From positions 1,369,239 through 1,433,238 of the forward strand of contig JANPWX010000247.1 of the NCBI GenBank assembly GCA_024734555.1: DNA of 64,000 nucleotides, written 5' to 3'. Origin of the DNA: Trochalopteron elliotii (lineage: Eukaryota; Chordata; Aves; Passeriformes; Leiothrichidae). Every line of letters begins with the position of its first letter. Position 1 is the stretch's first letter. The notes under the pieces were generated by a model that did not search any database, had not been told where the DNA came from, and saw only the letters and a program-made list of their open reading frames with translations. This document shows positions 12,001 through 23,500 of this stretch, piece after piece. The position numbers were made by a program, and so were the translations under genes.

Positions 12001-14520
12001 CTGGGGAGGGGGCAGTATTTTTTCCTAGAGTCTTCTTGTTGTTCTCTGACATGAGTTGTTCATTGTTTTACATTCACTGTTCATGCTTGAAGATTTTTAA
12101 GAGGAGGATTGATACTTTGAATCCTTAAAGAACAAAATTAGGCAAAGTGGAAATGGCTTTGATTGCCGATTTGGTCTATGATGCTGTGCTCTTTTCACTG
12201 CACCCCAGATGAAAGCCTATATTTATTCCTAAAAAAAAAATCTGATGCTCACCTGAGTTCAGTTATTTACTTGGAGGAAAAAAGTTTCCTTATACATGAG
12301 AAGGCTATTTAAAAATCTGTGTTGGATGTTTTAATTGCAGCAAGTGATGAATCCTTTGAAGTTTTATTACCTATTATATAGTTGATTCAAAAGTTACCTT
12401 TTGCAATAGCTTAAGGTTTTTTATTTGCCTGAGATTATTAACATTTCTGTTTCAAGCTTTCAAAGAGAAACTTTCTGAGCATGATTATGAACATTAGGTT
12501 AATGCATAATCCCCACTCAAAGGTTCTCCTAGATTTCCATGTGCTTGTTTAGAGGCCATTCAAAGGTGCTTAGCTTTAATTGCCATTATGTGAGCACACA
12601 GAAATAAGGACTCAAGAGTCTTATCAATTATTCTGTTCACAAATTCATTTTTACATCGTCTCAGAGCTGTTCTAAGTTAAATTTGCATTGAAGTTGTTGG
12701 GACTTTTAAAGGTATTTATCCTATTGGGCTGGAGATTCTATTGTCTCCTTATTTAAATGCTCAGTGGTTATACCTTTCTTGGGCTTTGTGTAATTGCTAA
12801 GGATTTATTTTTTTGTGACATTTTAGTTTTTGGAGGTATTTTACCTGCATGCAAACTTTTCGCTGCTGACATAGGAATAATATGAGCCTGTTTAGAAATG
12901 GCACAAGTATTTGAGTTTTTATGGCTTTCAATGAGGTGCAAGATCTTAAATACTTGAGTTGGAAAGGAAAAAGAAACCTTGTCTTTTAATAGCCTTTTCA
13001 AATGTTACTTGGAGGACTGTAAAGGGGAAATGAAACTGAAAGGCAGCTGGACCTACATCTTCCACCATCCAGGAGAAGCATTTTCTGTAGTCACAGCTTC
13101 TACTTTAGAGTCTTATCTAAAGACCTGTGAAGTTCACAGGGGAATTCAGAGTGAGTTATTGTCAAGTAAAAAACTGGAAATGCATTTCTGGAGTGCAGGA
13201 AAGGACTGCTGTGAGGGAAGTCTGTTTGGTGCATTCTTCCCAATACCAGAAGGTCACAATAAGGCTGAGAGAAAAAAAAATCAACCATTCATTACACTGC
13301 AAAACAGAAAGCAAATATATTTTTGTGTGCTTGTACTGTAAAATTGAGAATAGGCTTCTAGAAATCATACAGAAATACCCTGTACTTCATGCAGTGTGCT
13401 ACCCAAATTATGAACAGCTTTGTAGCACTGAAGATACTAATACCAATATCAGTAGCAGTAAAACACAACAGGCTGAATTCTGTCACATCAGAAGATTTCA
13501 AGCCGTCCCTGACCTCGCTTGCCCCACCCATGTGCATCACTGAGCATGGGGCACTCCAGAAGTTGGGCTCTGTGGGTTTGTGGTCTCTGAGCTATCCATC
13601 TTCTCATATGCATATTGAAACCAATAGCATGGGCTGGCGAGGAGTACAGAAATGCTGTTTTGGGCCCTGTCTCAGCCAGATGTTAAGAGCACAGGAAATG
13701 CCCCAGTTAACTGGAATTAGTTAGTTGAGCTCAACACCCTGCTGTCAGTCAGGCAGTGGGAGATGCCACCCAGCAGCCTCTGTCGCACTGGTGGCCCTAG
13801 CCTGGCTGGTGGGTGTTCACGTCACAGCAGTGCTGTCCCTGCTGCTGCTGGGGGGAGCTTGCACTGTGAGTGGTGCTGATCTTGGGGAAATAAATAATGC
13901 ATATGTGGAGGGGTATCTTCATCAGCTTTCTTCACTGGCCTTGCAGCTCTGAGTTTCTTGTCCTTAACGCTACCATGTTGTGCTCAAGTCTTTATTTGTA
14001 CCTGCCCAAAGCCTTGTACGTCACTGTGTGCTTGGCATGGTGTTCACCCAATGGCGTGGCCTGACACCTTAACCTCTGATTCCCATTCAGCTTGTCAGTT
14101 GTCTTCCATTTTGCCTTTTCGTATTTTTTTAAAAGAACATTTTTAAACTCAGGAGTTACTAAAGCATTTTATGTTTTGTCTTTTGAACATTAACACTTTT
14201 TGTTTATTTAAAATTCTCTTCTTTCTGACAAATCACCCTGTGTGCGTTTGGTGAAAGAAGGTTGATCAGTTTTACAGTAAAAAAATTCTGTTAGAATAAA
14301 GCTTTTCATTTCCAAAAAATACTGGGGTCATGATTTTTTGGATCTCAAGCCCAGTACACATTTCCAGGTTATCATGGAAAGCAGTCTCGCCCAAATTTTC
14401 TCCAGGAAGAGCAAGTGCAGTTTGTCATGAATCCCAACTAATTTATTCCCTTTTCCATAAATGTTATCCCCTACCAGTCCAAAGGCTGTCATTACGCTGC
14501 TGTCATTAACCATCTGTTTA
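9066..14520. other. Unique non-coding DNA
   Basis: No gene is recognised. A perfect inverted repeat at 10279-10304 is listed separately. A poly-T run (about 11855-11870) and a short poly-A run near 12230 are present. Open frames around 12979-13543 overlap on both strands and show no family similarity. Confidence 0.55.
10279..10304. repeat. Perfect 10-bp inverted repeat
   Basis: CACATCTGGA at 10279-10288 and TCCAGATGTG at 10295-10304 are exact reverse complements separated by a six-base loop. The arms contain an E-box-like CAGATG/CATCTG word on each side. No longer pairing extends beyond the arms, so a microRNA precursor is unlikely. Confidence 0.6.
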
Positions 14521-14523
14521 GCA

Positions 14524-14625
14524 TGTAAAACTCCTCGGGGCAGGGATCACATCTTTGCTTTGTACTGTGTAAAGCTGAGCCTGTGGCTAACACTTGAGAA
14601 ACAATTAATGATAATGCAGCTCAGT
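14524..14625 (+). repeat. Ancient amniote interspersed repeat tail (L2/MIR-like)
   Basis: The segment carries the phrase CTCCTCGGGGCAGGGATCA followed by a TTTGTACTGTGTAAAG word, which is the typical 3' tail of old L2/MIR-type or related amniote repeats. The rest is too decayed to place in a family. Its presence is consistent with any amniote genome and implies old, unselected or slowly evolving DNA. Confidence 0.5.
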
Positions 14626-15030
14626 AGGGTACTGGGATACCAAGCTAATAAGAGTGGTATAAATGCCTGGCTGGATGGGATTAGAGGGAACTTCTGTGTC
14701 CCAGTGGTGCATCTCCAGCAGGTGAAGGGAAATAATCTTAAAACATCATATGACAAGGAACAGTGAAAAAATAAACAGCATTTCTGAAGGATGTAAAAGA
14801 GAAAAGAATGCAAGAGAATCACATTTTGGGCATGTGTTATGCATTATTATTATTATTTAAATGATATTTTTACTAAATAAATATATTTTTCTCTACCATA
14901 AAACAAGGCGTCACTTCAGAACATGGGTATCATTAGTGCCTGCGTTGTCCTTTGCATGGTCTTCTGCATGCATTGTAAGTCGATGCTTTATTCTGTTTTC
15001 CTTTGTATCTTAATGAACCCCGTGTGTCGG

Positions 15031-15049
15031 GGAGAGAGAGAGAGAGAGA
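15031..15049. repeat. (GA)n microsatellite
   Basis: About nine to ten GA units lie immediately upstream of the CpG-rich patch at 15105-15365. GA tracts are common next to avian promoters, but this may be incidental. Confidence 0.9.
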
Positions 15050-15104
15050 AGCTCAGTAGATTTTCATCTTATGTTAATCCATCAAAATCAAGTTAGTTGC
15101 GAGA

Positions 15105-15365
15105 GATGGAGGAGGTGCGTGTGTGCGCGCAGACGTCAGCGCCCAGCCGAAAGCTTGCCAGTTGCCCAGCAACCTTCCCGGAGGAAGATGGATGTCCTGC
15201 CACCCGTGCCGCTTTTAGCTGAGCTACAGTGTATTCACGGTGCCTCATCCACTGCACGCAGGGGATGGCCACGGCCTCAGCTGCTGGCGGATGTCGCCTC
15301 TCTCGCTGGTTGGCTCTCGTGCTGGGGCTGGAGAGAATGCATTTCGTGCCATCCTCGTTAAAACT
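15105..15365. promoter_or_regulatory. Small CpG-rich patch with RFX X-box; candidate promoter
   Basis: Within CpG-poor surroundings this stretch holds about twenty CpGs by eye, including GCGTGTGTGCGCGC. It contains GACGTCAGC at about 15132-15140, close to a CRE/ATF site. It also contains GTTGCCCAGCAAC at 15161-15173, which fits the RFX X-box consensus (GTNRCC, 0-3 bases, RGYAAC) exactly on both half-sites. An ATG at 15188 on the plus strand opens 57 codons beginning MDVLPPVPLLAEL, with no recognised family. X-boxes of this form are known from ciliary-gene promoters and MHC class II promoters. That this is an active promoter is inference; no TATA box is obvious. Confidence 0.4.
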
Positions 15366-15514
15366 GTTAATTCGGTTGACTACATCACGTTGGTTTGGGA
15401 GCAGGTGCTGTGAGCTCGTTCACAATGATGGTATTGCTCTTCCCCTCCGTCAGGGTCTTAAAGCTGTATTGCCAGCAGAATCTCTCCCTCCTTTCCAGAA
15501 AGGTCCTTATCTGT

Positions 15515-15565
15515 AGTAACAAAACCATGGGATGTAGGAGCTCAATAAATGCTGTATGACTCTGA
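15515..15565 (+). repeat. Ancient repeat tail with GAGCTCAATAAATG phrase
   Basis: GTAGGAGCTCAATAAATGCT is the familiar end of L2/MIR-type repeats. Only about 50 bases are recognisable. The AATAAA in it is part of the repeat and should not be taken as evidence for a gene 3' end without transcript data. Confidence 0.4.
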
Positions 15566-18500
15566 CCTCTCTCTCTTTGGTAGTTTCTTTTGTTCCTGAA
15601 TTGGGCTCAGCTGACATGGCCAGGTCTGACCTCCACATTGGCTGTGCTTCCCTGTCCTGTGCTGACCAGCATTAGGACACTCAGCCACACACACAGTGGA
15701 CCAGGCACAGTTGGGTTGCAGCCTAAGAAGCCCTTGAAGGAATTGGAGGGCTCTTTCTGTTGAAGACTGTTGTGCAAAGCCAACACTTTAATGCCAAATA
15801 GGACTTGATGGCATCTCCTTAATTCTGTGGAATATTTTATTATTGTAGGATGCATTTATTCACTATTTGGATTCCTTTAGAAGATGTGTTAATCTTGTTC
15901 TCAAGGATGAATTTAAAATCCTTGCACTTTTACAATGGTTGGACTAAATCCTGCTGAAAACCTCACACAAAATCCTACCTGAGTAATCGCAGATACCGTT
16001 CATGATCTGTCTCTGGTGCCTTTATTTATGTTGACAAGCTTTTTACTTAGGATTTGATTCAGGAAAGCAGTTACGAATGTACTTGACTTTAAATCTTTTT
16101 ATAGACCTATTAAAACTAACTAATTAACTTCTCAACAGGTTAAAACTTGAATGTGTGCTCTGCTGGATCTAGACATGTGTGAGTGATGTTGAGAAAGCAG
16201 GACCTGGGAGCCTGAGGAAGGTTAAAAGGGCTGTGTTGGCATCAGTACTGTTGTATCAGGGTTTTGACCACTGCAAATTAGGCTGGAGAAATATAAAAGG
16301 GGTGTCAGGGAAAGCACCAATTCTCCTAAAGCAAAAACATTTTACAGCACCTTAAACTGAGAAAAATCTGCCCCAATCCAAGAAACATTGCTCTTCTCCA
16401 TCTGTGTTGCCCCCTCCGTTGCCCTGCCTGGAGCAGCTGTTTGTGGGCATGCAGCTGCTGGGAAGCTGTTTATTGCACCTGTGTCCTGGGGTGACTCAGT
16501 CCATGTGCCTGTGACCATAGGAGAGCAGGGACTGCCCTGGGAGATGGTGTTTGTATGGGCAAGCAGGGAAAACTGAGGAGCACTGAGCTGCATGTGGGAG
16601 GGCAACATGGCTCTTGCTTACTCTGGACTTATATATGTGGCAGCTATGTGTCATTTCAAATGCACTTTCTGCTGGCAAGCTATTTATCAACTGGCTATTG
16701 AACTTGTTATTTCCTAAAGGATATGGTGTGTGGCTCATGATTGAAAAGCTGCTGTTCTGTCTCTTTGTTCTTCTACTTTGCAAGGATTCTTTCTTATTCA
16801 TTTTGTTAAAGTCCTTCAACTCTAGATTGGTAAGTTCCATCACCTGGATGGCGGAGCTTTGTTCAATGACAGCTGTTGGTTTTGTCTGTGCTGTTTCTAA
16901 AGTGTCTGCGTACAGGGTGGCAGAGGAAAGTACCTGGAAGTGGGGCACTGGATGGCTGAAGTTCAAAAGAAGGAACGTTTTCAGAATGCTGGTTGCTTCT
17001 ATGTTGGGAAACGAATAGGGAGTATGAAAAACTGACATCATGTTTACCAGACAGAGGCTTGGATAACAGCAAAATGCAACATATTAAGATTGTAATTGAG
17101 TGATTCATGGGTGGTTGGGGAGAAACATTTCTTGCAGTTGAAAGTGTAATCAGGGAACAAGTGGTTCATGTCCCAGGCTGAGCACAACTCTTGTCATATT
17201 CATTCCTAATGATGAGATTTGTGTCTTGTCATCTCTTTAGCCAAATACAGCACTGAGTCCCACTCCTTTTGACAGAGATGATGGTATGCTGCTTATGGGT
17301 TCCCATTTCAGGAAGGTCAAAGAAAGACTTTCCTTCTCATGGTCAGATCAACTTTCTTTTCCTGCCTTCACTGAGGAGTCAAATGGGAATGTGCTGTTAG
17401 CTGCATACTGAAAAGAATGGCAGCTGGGGTCTGAGCAGGGAAGTACACTCACCCTTACCAGTGCTAGTCCTAATGAGTACATCATTAATCTGTACTGTGA
17501 AGACTTCTGGTGAACCTGGTTATGACCTGTGATCCTGCCTTTACTCCATGTTCTATAAACACAAACCAAAAAGGACTGTTTCCAGTCTTAAATGGATTTA
17601 TATTATAAGAAACTACCTTGTAGTAGGTGCAGGTAAGCTGTTAGCTTAGAGCCTTTATTACAGATGTTGGAAGTGTTCCAGGCTGGCTGTCTGACCTGTG
17701 CAGTGGGACTCACCTGGCTGGTGGCTGTGGTTACACACACCCGTGCAGGCAGGCAGGCAGGCAGCACCCCTTCACAGTCCCCAGAAAGAAATGAGCACGC
17801 AGGGTACAAACTGGCTCAGCCAAAGGACTGCTTCTGATGAGATAATTGCCTCTAGGAATGCTGCTCTGCCTCTCCCCGGGAGCCCAGGGGATGGGCAGAG
17901 GTCAGCACTTTGCAACATCGTGGATTATGTGATGCAGATCACAGGTGTAACACCAAAACAGGCTCACAGTGTCATATTACTTAGCCAGGATATGTTCAGA
18001 AATTGATTCTGCTCGATGCTGGGTATTTCTGCTGTCCCTTAGGATGGAAAGGAATTGAGAGCACCCAGTACAATCCATGATGTTCTAGAGAAGTGTGGAA
18101 GGGTAGAGAAGCAAGGTAGCCGATCACAAAGAGCCACTAAAGCAGCAACAAGAATATCTTCTCTTTTTTGAGACCATTTAATCTTTTTGAATGAGTAATA
18201 CAATATTTATAATATTATAGTAGCTCTAATAACTTGCTTAAAAATTAAAAATAGTTAATGGGTGAAGTGGAATAAGCATGGTTAATGCTTCTCACTGACA
18301 TGCTGCTGTACCTCCTGCTAGAACATTTTTATTTAAATGTGTAATTTTCTCTCATTTTAACAACACTGACTGGAGCATTCCTTAAAATGAAGGAACCTGC
18401 TCAGTGTGAGCAGACTCCTTGGAGCACTATCCATTTTCCACCCAACTCATCTCAGTCTTTGACTGGTCAGTCTCTGTCCATGATCTGACCCTGCTGTGCG

Positions 18501-18690
18501 TGGTAAAGTCCAGGGAGAGCTGTGTGTTGTGTCACAGCACCCACAGTTTAGTCTGTGCAATATGGTGAAGTGAGGTACTGCTTAAACATCTTCTGGTGAG
18601 TGACTATAGATAATTTATGGTCAAAAATTCTGAAAGAAGTTGATGCAGAAGATCTCTGGTCTGTTTCTATTAACTTCTTAAGCCTCTTGG
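15566..18690. other. Unique non-coding DNA
   Basis: No gene is recognised. The largest open frame is 181 codons on the minus strand (17041-16496) and begins with ATG, but shows no domain, no membrane or signal architecture and no family resemblance. A short (GCAG)5 tract lies at 17745-17764. Confidence 0.55.
17745..17764. repeat. (GCAG)5 microsatellite
   Basis: Five tandem GCAG units are present in unique sequence. Confidence 0.85.
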
Positions 18691-18694
18691 AAAT

Positions 18695-19260
18695 TTACAA
18701 TGAGCAAACGTGTGCAAGAGGAAGATCCTGGGTAACTGCCAGTAGCTTAGCCTGACATCAATCCCAGGCAAAAGAATAGAACTGAGAGAGGATTTAGAGA
18801 ATTAAAGGTAGGGAATATAATTAATGCCATTCAACATTCTTTTTTGGAGAATATGTCTTGTCAAACAAACCTGATTTATCTGATAAGATTGCAAGTTTGG
18901 GGGATAAGATAACTGTGTAGATATAATATACTTTAACTTTTGTAAGGCGTTTGATTTTATTCCACATGACATTATTATTAAAATATTAGTACTATATACT
19001 TTTACTGAAGTGTATCTTAAATGTATTAAGAACAAGGTAACTGACAGAGCTCAAAAAGTAGTTGTCAATAGGGAATCTTTACTGCATGTGAACATTTTTT
19101 AATGTAACTCTGCAGGGATCAGTCAGAACCCTCATGCTATTCATCATTTTTGGCAGTGATATGGAAGTAAATATAAAATTATTTCTGATAAAATTTCTGG
19201 ATGACACAAAGATTGATGAAGTGAGAGGGAGGGCAGTAGGATACAGTGCTCTTAGTTAAT
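18695..19260 (+). mobile_element. Decayed CR1-like LINE, reverse transcriptase relic
   Basis: Fragments of the CR1 ORF2 reverse transcriptase can be read in order on the plus strand across several frames. GNCQ-stop-LSLTSIPGK (about 18730) corresponds to the region before the fingers. SCQTNLIYLI lies near 18857, and FCKAFDFIPHDIII near 18937 is the motif-A region. LQGSVRTLMLFIIFGSDME near 19110 is the motif-B region, and FLDDTKIDEV near 19197 is the motif-C catalytic region, with the usual FADD changed to FLDD. Stops and frameshifts separate the blocks, so it is an old, dead copy. Its orientation is opposite to the CR1 copies at 2.5 and 20.3 kb. The 3' boundary is uncertain because similarity fades after 19260. 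Confidence 0.85.
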
Positions 19261-20287
19261 TGTCCCTACTGAAACAAAATTCCAAAATTCCTTTAAATCT
19301 AATTATTAAGAAAGTTTTTTGTGCATCTAGAGAGGAATGTAGCGCAGAGCTGTTGCCCAGCCTGGAAAGCAGAAGATATATGAGAAACCTTTCCATGTGC
19401 TGGCCTGGAGAAATGGGGCTTTCCTAGGGAAGAAGCAGTTTGCATGCAGGATCCAATGGCCTCCATTTGACGGTGGTGGTGGTCCATGGCTTGGCAAAGC
19501 TGCTGTTAGAGGAACCTCACTGAGGATGCTGCTGACAGGAAATCTCTCTTCATCCTCAGTGCTGTGGAAGGCCTAAGAGAAATGTGGAATGAACAGTGGT
19601 TAAATTTCTGTCTTTGATTGTGTATCTGTGAAGTCTCCAGTATGTTTTCTCATTAACCTTTGTCCATTGGAGGTTTTTGAAGGTGCCCTGCATTTGTATC
19701 ACAGGAACCAGACTTGGCAGTAGAGTTTAGCCTGAATACAGAGCAGGGTCCATACTAGTGAGACTGGCTTGCAATTCTCTGTTAGCACCTCCAGACATAA
19801 AGTAGGCTGCAGCAGCAAAAGGCATACAGCACTGAAATGAGAACACAGAGGTGTTGCATACCCATATCATGACTGTATTACTTTAGAGGCTCTTCTTGAC
19901 TGCACAAGCTCCTTGCACTCACATTACTTGCTCACTCTAGGTGCCCATGGGTGCAATCTGTGTCATGCCAAGGCTTTTCCTGCTGGTGGGATGAAAAGAG
20001 AAGTTGTGTACCCAGGTGTCATGCAGTGACCCCATTGGCAATAGGGGCATAAGGTACCCAGTTATGAGGGTCGTACCAGTGCCAAGAGCCTTCAGCAGTG
20101 GCCAGATGTGAGTTCACGGGAATAAGATTCTGTAAACATCTTCAGGTTTGTTGTATTTTGAAGAGAGAAATTTTGAAAAGGCAGAGGAGGTGACTACTCT
20201 TTGGCTACTGCTTTTAGCTTTGATTGAGCCAGATCTGCTTGTGACTGCAGTGTCAAAACCTTCCTTGTTTCCAAAACCTGACCACAG

Positions 20288-20540
20288 CATCACAGAGTAA
20301 TAATTTACACTGGAAAGGACTGCTTGCTGGTGGTTGTCTGGTCCAGCAGTCTGCAAAGGGCCAACAAAAGCCAGCTGCTCCCAGATGGAGATTTCACAGC
20401 CTTTCTGGCTCATCTGCTCAAACACTTTGCTACTCTCATTGTAGTTTTTGTGGATTTTTTTTGTTCATAATCCAGCTGGAATTTTCTGCATTCAGCTTGT
20501 GTCTGTTGTCTATTGCCCTGTTCCTGTAGTCCTCCAAAGG
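20288..20540 (-). mobile_element. CR1 LINE 3' end, diverged
   Basis: The plus strand starts with ATCACAGAGTAATAATTTAC followed by a TGGAAAGGACTG word and a GTCTGGTCCAGC word. It ends with ATCCAGCTGGAATTTTC and TTGTGTCTGTTG-type phrases. These are the antisense hallmarks of the avian CR1 3' region. Only the 3' end remains and it is well diverged, so the limits are approximate. Confidence 0.75.
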
Positions 20541-20545
20541 AAATC

Positions 20546-23500
20546 CATTCAGCCTCTTACACCCTCCCATACCCAGGTGGTTGTAAACAGCTCTCCCTGG
20601 AGCCTTGTCTTATTTTGACTGAAGAAGCCCTGCTCCCCAGCCTTCTCCATACCTGTCCTGTCCTGTCCTGCAGCTCCCTGACCATAGCAGCTCTCTTGCT
20701 CAGCTCTCTCTCAGCAGGTCTTGCTCCAGTACTTCACTGTCGCTGCACCCAGTGCTCTGAGGCTGTCCCACCAGTGCTGAGCAGAGGCGAATGGCCATTT
20801 CTGTCAGCCTGCTGTTATGCTTTAAAAGGGGAGAAATTAAGGGGAAAATTTTGTTTTATTGCTGTAAAACTTAGCTTTTCTCAGCAAGATCCTGGCATGC
20901 GACTGTTTTGCCAGCCATGCAGGGAAAGTAGAGGGGCAGTCAGACCAGAAGAAGGTGCCCTTGAGGCAAACAAACCAGCAGTGAAGTGTGTGCTGGAAAT
21001 GTCCACCTCAGAGTTAGCTATGGCTCAGCCAGCCCTCTGGGACCCTTGGCTGCGTGACTGCCTAGTACCAGAGGTACAGTGAAGATGGAAAACCCTGTGA
21101 TGAGACTGACAGGAACTTCGGGTCCAAATAGCAAAGTGCACCAGGCCGTGGTCTGTCCTTCCCTGTGCTGCATCGCTGCTTGATGTCCAGTGCACGCAAA
21201 CAGCTTCTCCATCACCATGTGAAGGGCCGGGGCCCATTCAAAAACAGACCAACTTTCAGCACAGCTTTCCGGCCACAAGTTTCCCTAAGCTAAAAGAAAA
21301 CAGTGTATCTTACTAAATAAATGATTAGACGTCAATGATTTTCTGCCTTCTAGAGCTGAGTTATTTGGAAGCGTGAAAGGAAATAGCTGCTGCAGTATAA
21401 AACCGCTGCCCTTTGCACTTGCATCTTTCCCACAGAGTAATCCTTCATTCATTGTTTACTTAATGAGAAAAGAAAGAGGTTAATTTATAAAACCAAATAA
21501 AAAACAGACAGAGGACTTTATTTGTGGAACAAAAAACTGAATTAAATGAACAGTCTGTCCATTAATGCTGGTAATTGTGCCATGCTCCACTGTGGAAAAT
21601 ACACAGGTCTGCTAGGATTCTGCTCTTGCTGTGGAGCCCAGAGTCTGTCTCCACTGAGGGTTCAAGCCAGCACTCTGTGACAAGAGTTTTCTAAAAACTT
21701 TTCTTACTTGGTGAATTAATTTCATCTCCCAGTCTGTGACAGGCTCTAAGGGGTTTCTTAAATTTAATAGATAGGTATAGGAATAAGTGGCAGAGCTGAT
21801 CTTGCTGGTGAATGCTGCTGTCTGAATCATTTGCAGATTCTCTTGAACATCCGTAGAGAGCTGCGGCAAGGAAGAGAAAGAGGGACTGCTTAATTCTTTT
21901 CCCCTGCTACAGAGAAGTCTGTAGTACCCATGCTAGAATTTTGCAGTTTCTAGGTTATTTCTGTTGGCTGTAGGATGTTGCAGAGGTTGGAATTAAACCC
22001 AGGTGGGGGGAAGTTTTGCCTTTCATCTGTGTGTTTCCTGGTACCTGTCCCTCTTTGCTAGTCAGTGTATGTCTGAAATCTCCACCATCCTTGCTGGGGG
22101 TGGATGCTGTGCCCTGATGTAGATGGGAGCATGTTAGATCTGCATGGATGAGGGTTCCTCAATGCTGAGACTGGCTGGAGGCTGAAGCTGCCCTATCTTT
22201 CCTCAATCAGCCTAATGAGGAGGAAAGGAGCAGGGAGAACTGGGCCAGAGAGGATCTGTGATGGAAAGAGGGATCAGTTCATGAAGGCATCTACAAGTAG
22301 TTCATGAACTCCTAAGAATAACATTTGATTCTCTTTGGGAAGCTGAGAATTACTGTGAAGTGTAGATGAGGAAAAACATGTCTGGAAAAAAGGAAGTTAA
22401 TTTGCTGGAATACCCTCTGGTGATTTAGAAGATTTTGTGTTGGAAAAGACACTTTCTTCAGGGCTGTAACTGAAACAAAAGGAAATACATAAAGAAGGTT
22501 AATCTATCAACTGAACTATACCAGCTGCCCTGTGAGCGTTGAGGCTTCATGGAGCTTTGAAGTCTCCACCACCACCCTGCTGAAAGGAGCTTGGGACAGT
22601 TAGTTCTTCACTAACTTCTCATCACCTTTGTCAGCCAGCTTGATCTTCAGACTGTGATAACAAGAGTGAAATGCTATTTGTGAAAACAGTTAGTGAAAAT
22701 TTAAACCAAACTGATACCACAGACCATGTACAGATTTTAATGCAAAAGAAAGACCTGGAACAGTATTGCCCATTCTTACATCAGGCAGATTCATGACTTT
22801 TAAATTTAATCTGCAGTTTGTTTTATTTCTGACATTGTAGAATTCTACTTCTTAACTTTAAATAAGGTTTGTTTCTATATATGTGTATTTTATGTGTATC
22901 TAAAATACATGTATAAAGTATATGTATTTATGAATGTAAATTAATACATACTCATTGGAAGTGTATGTATATGAAAAACTATGTAGCTGTTGCTCCAACA
23001 TATCTTACTGGCACAAAGAATTACATGCAGTCTTTGGAAAGTGGATTTTTTGAAATGCCGCCATGTCTTTGTTGAGTATTCAAAGAACATTGTAATTATT
23101 GCTGTCAATATATTTTAAATGCTCAGTGGAAAAAGTTGCAAACATTTTTGTTAGAACATGTATTTGTAACCTGTTCAATACATCACCTATTTGTATGCCA
23201 ACTGGCTTCTTTTCAAAAATGTACATTGAGAAGATATATATGCTTTTTTATCACTGTGATACATTTTTATGCTGTTGTCACACATTAATAAAGATCCAAC
23301 CTCTCCGTAATATCTTCTGGAAATATTTGGGAGACATAAGACTATCCCTTTTCTGGATATATTGGTAAAATGGCTCTTGGCTTCAGTTTGGGAATGCAAG
23401 CGATTTTTTCAGTTCAAAGTAAATGTAGTTGTGCTTGCCAATAGTTACATCAACATGGCAGTGTTCATTTTGTCTGGAAGGTACTAAGCTGTGATGTCTT

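Noticed and set aside
15540..15550. AATAAA as a gene polyadenylation signal
   Set aside because: It sits in an ancient repeat tail that carries this word by descent.
16496..17041. 181-codon ATG frame on the minus strand
   Set aside because: No domain, signal peptide or family resemblance; it overlaps an equally long plus-strand frame (16614-17018). Expected by chance in 64 kb.
20513..21082. 189-codon plus-strand frame
   Set aside because: Begins with TTG inside a CR1 3' tail and continues into unique DNA; nothing recognisable.
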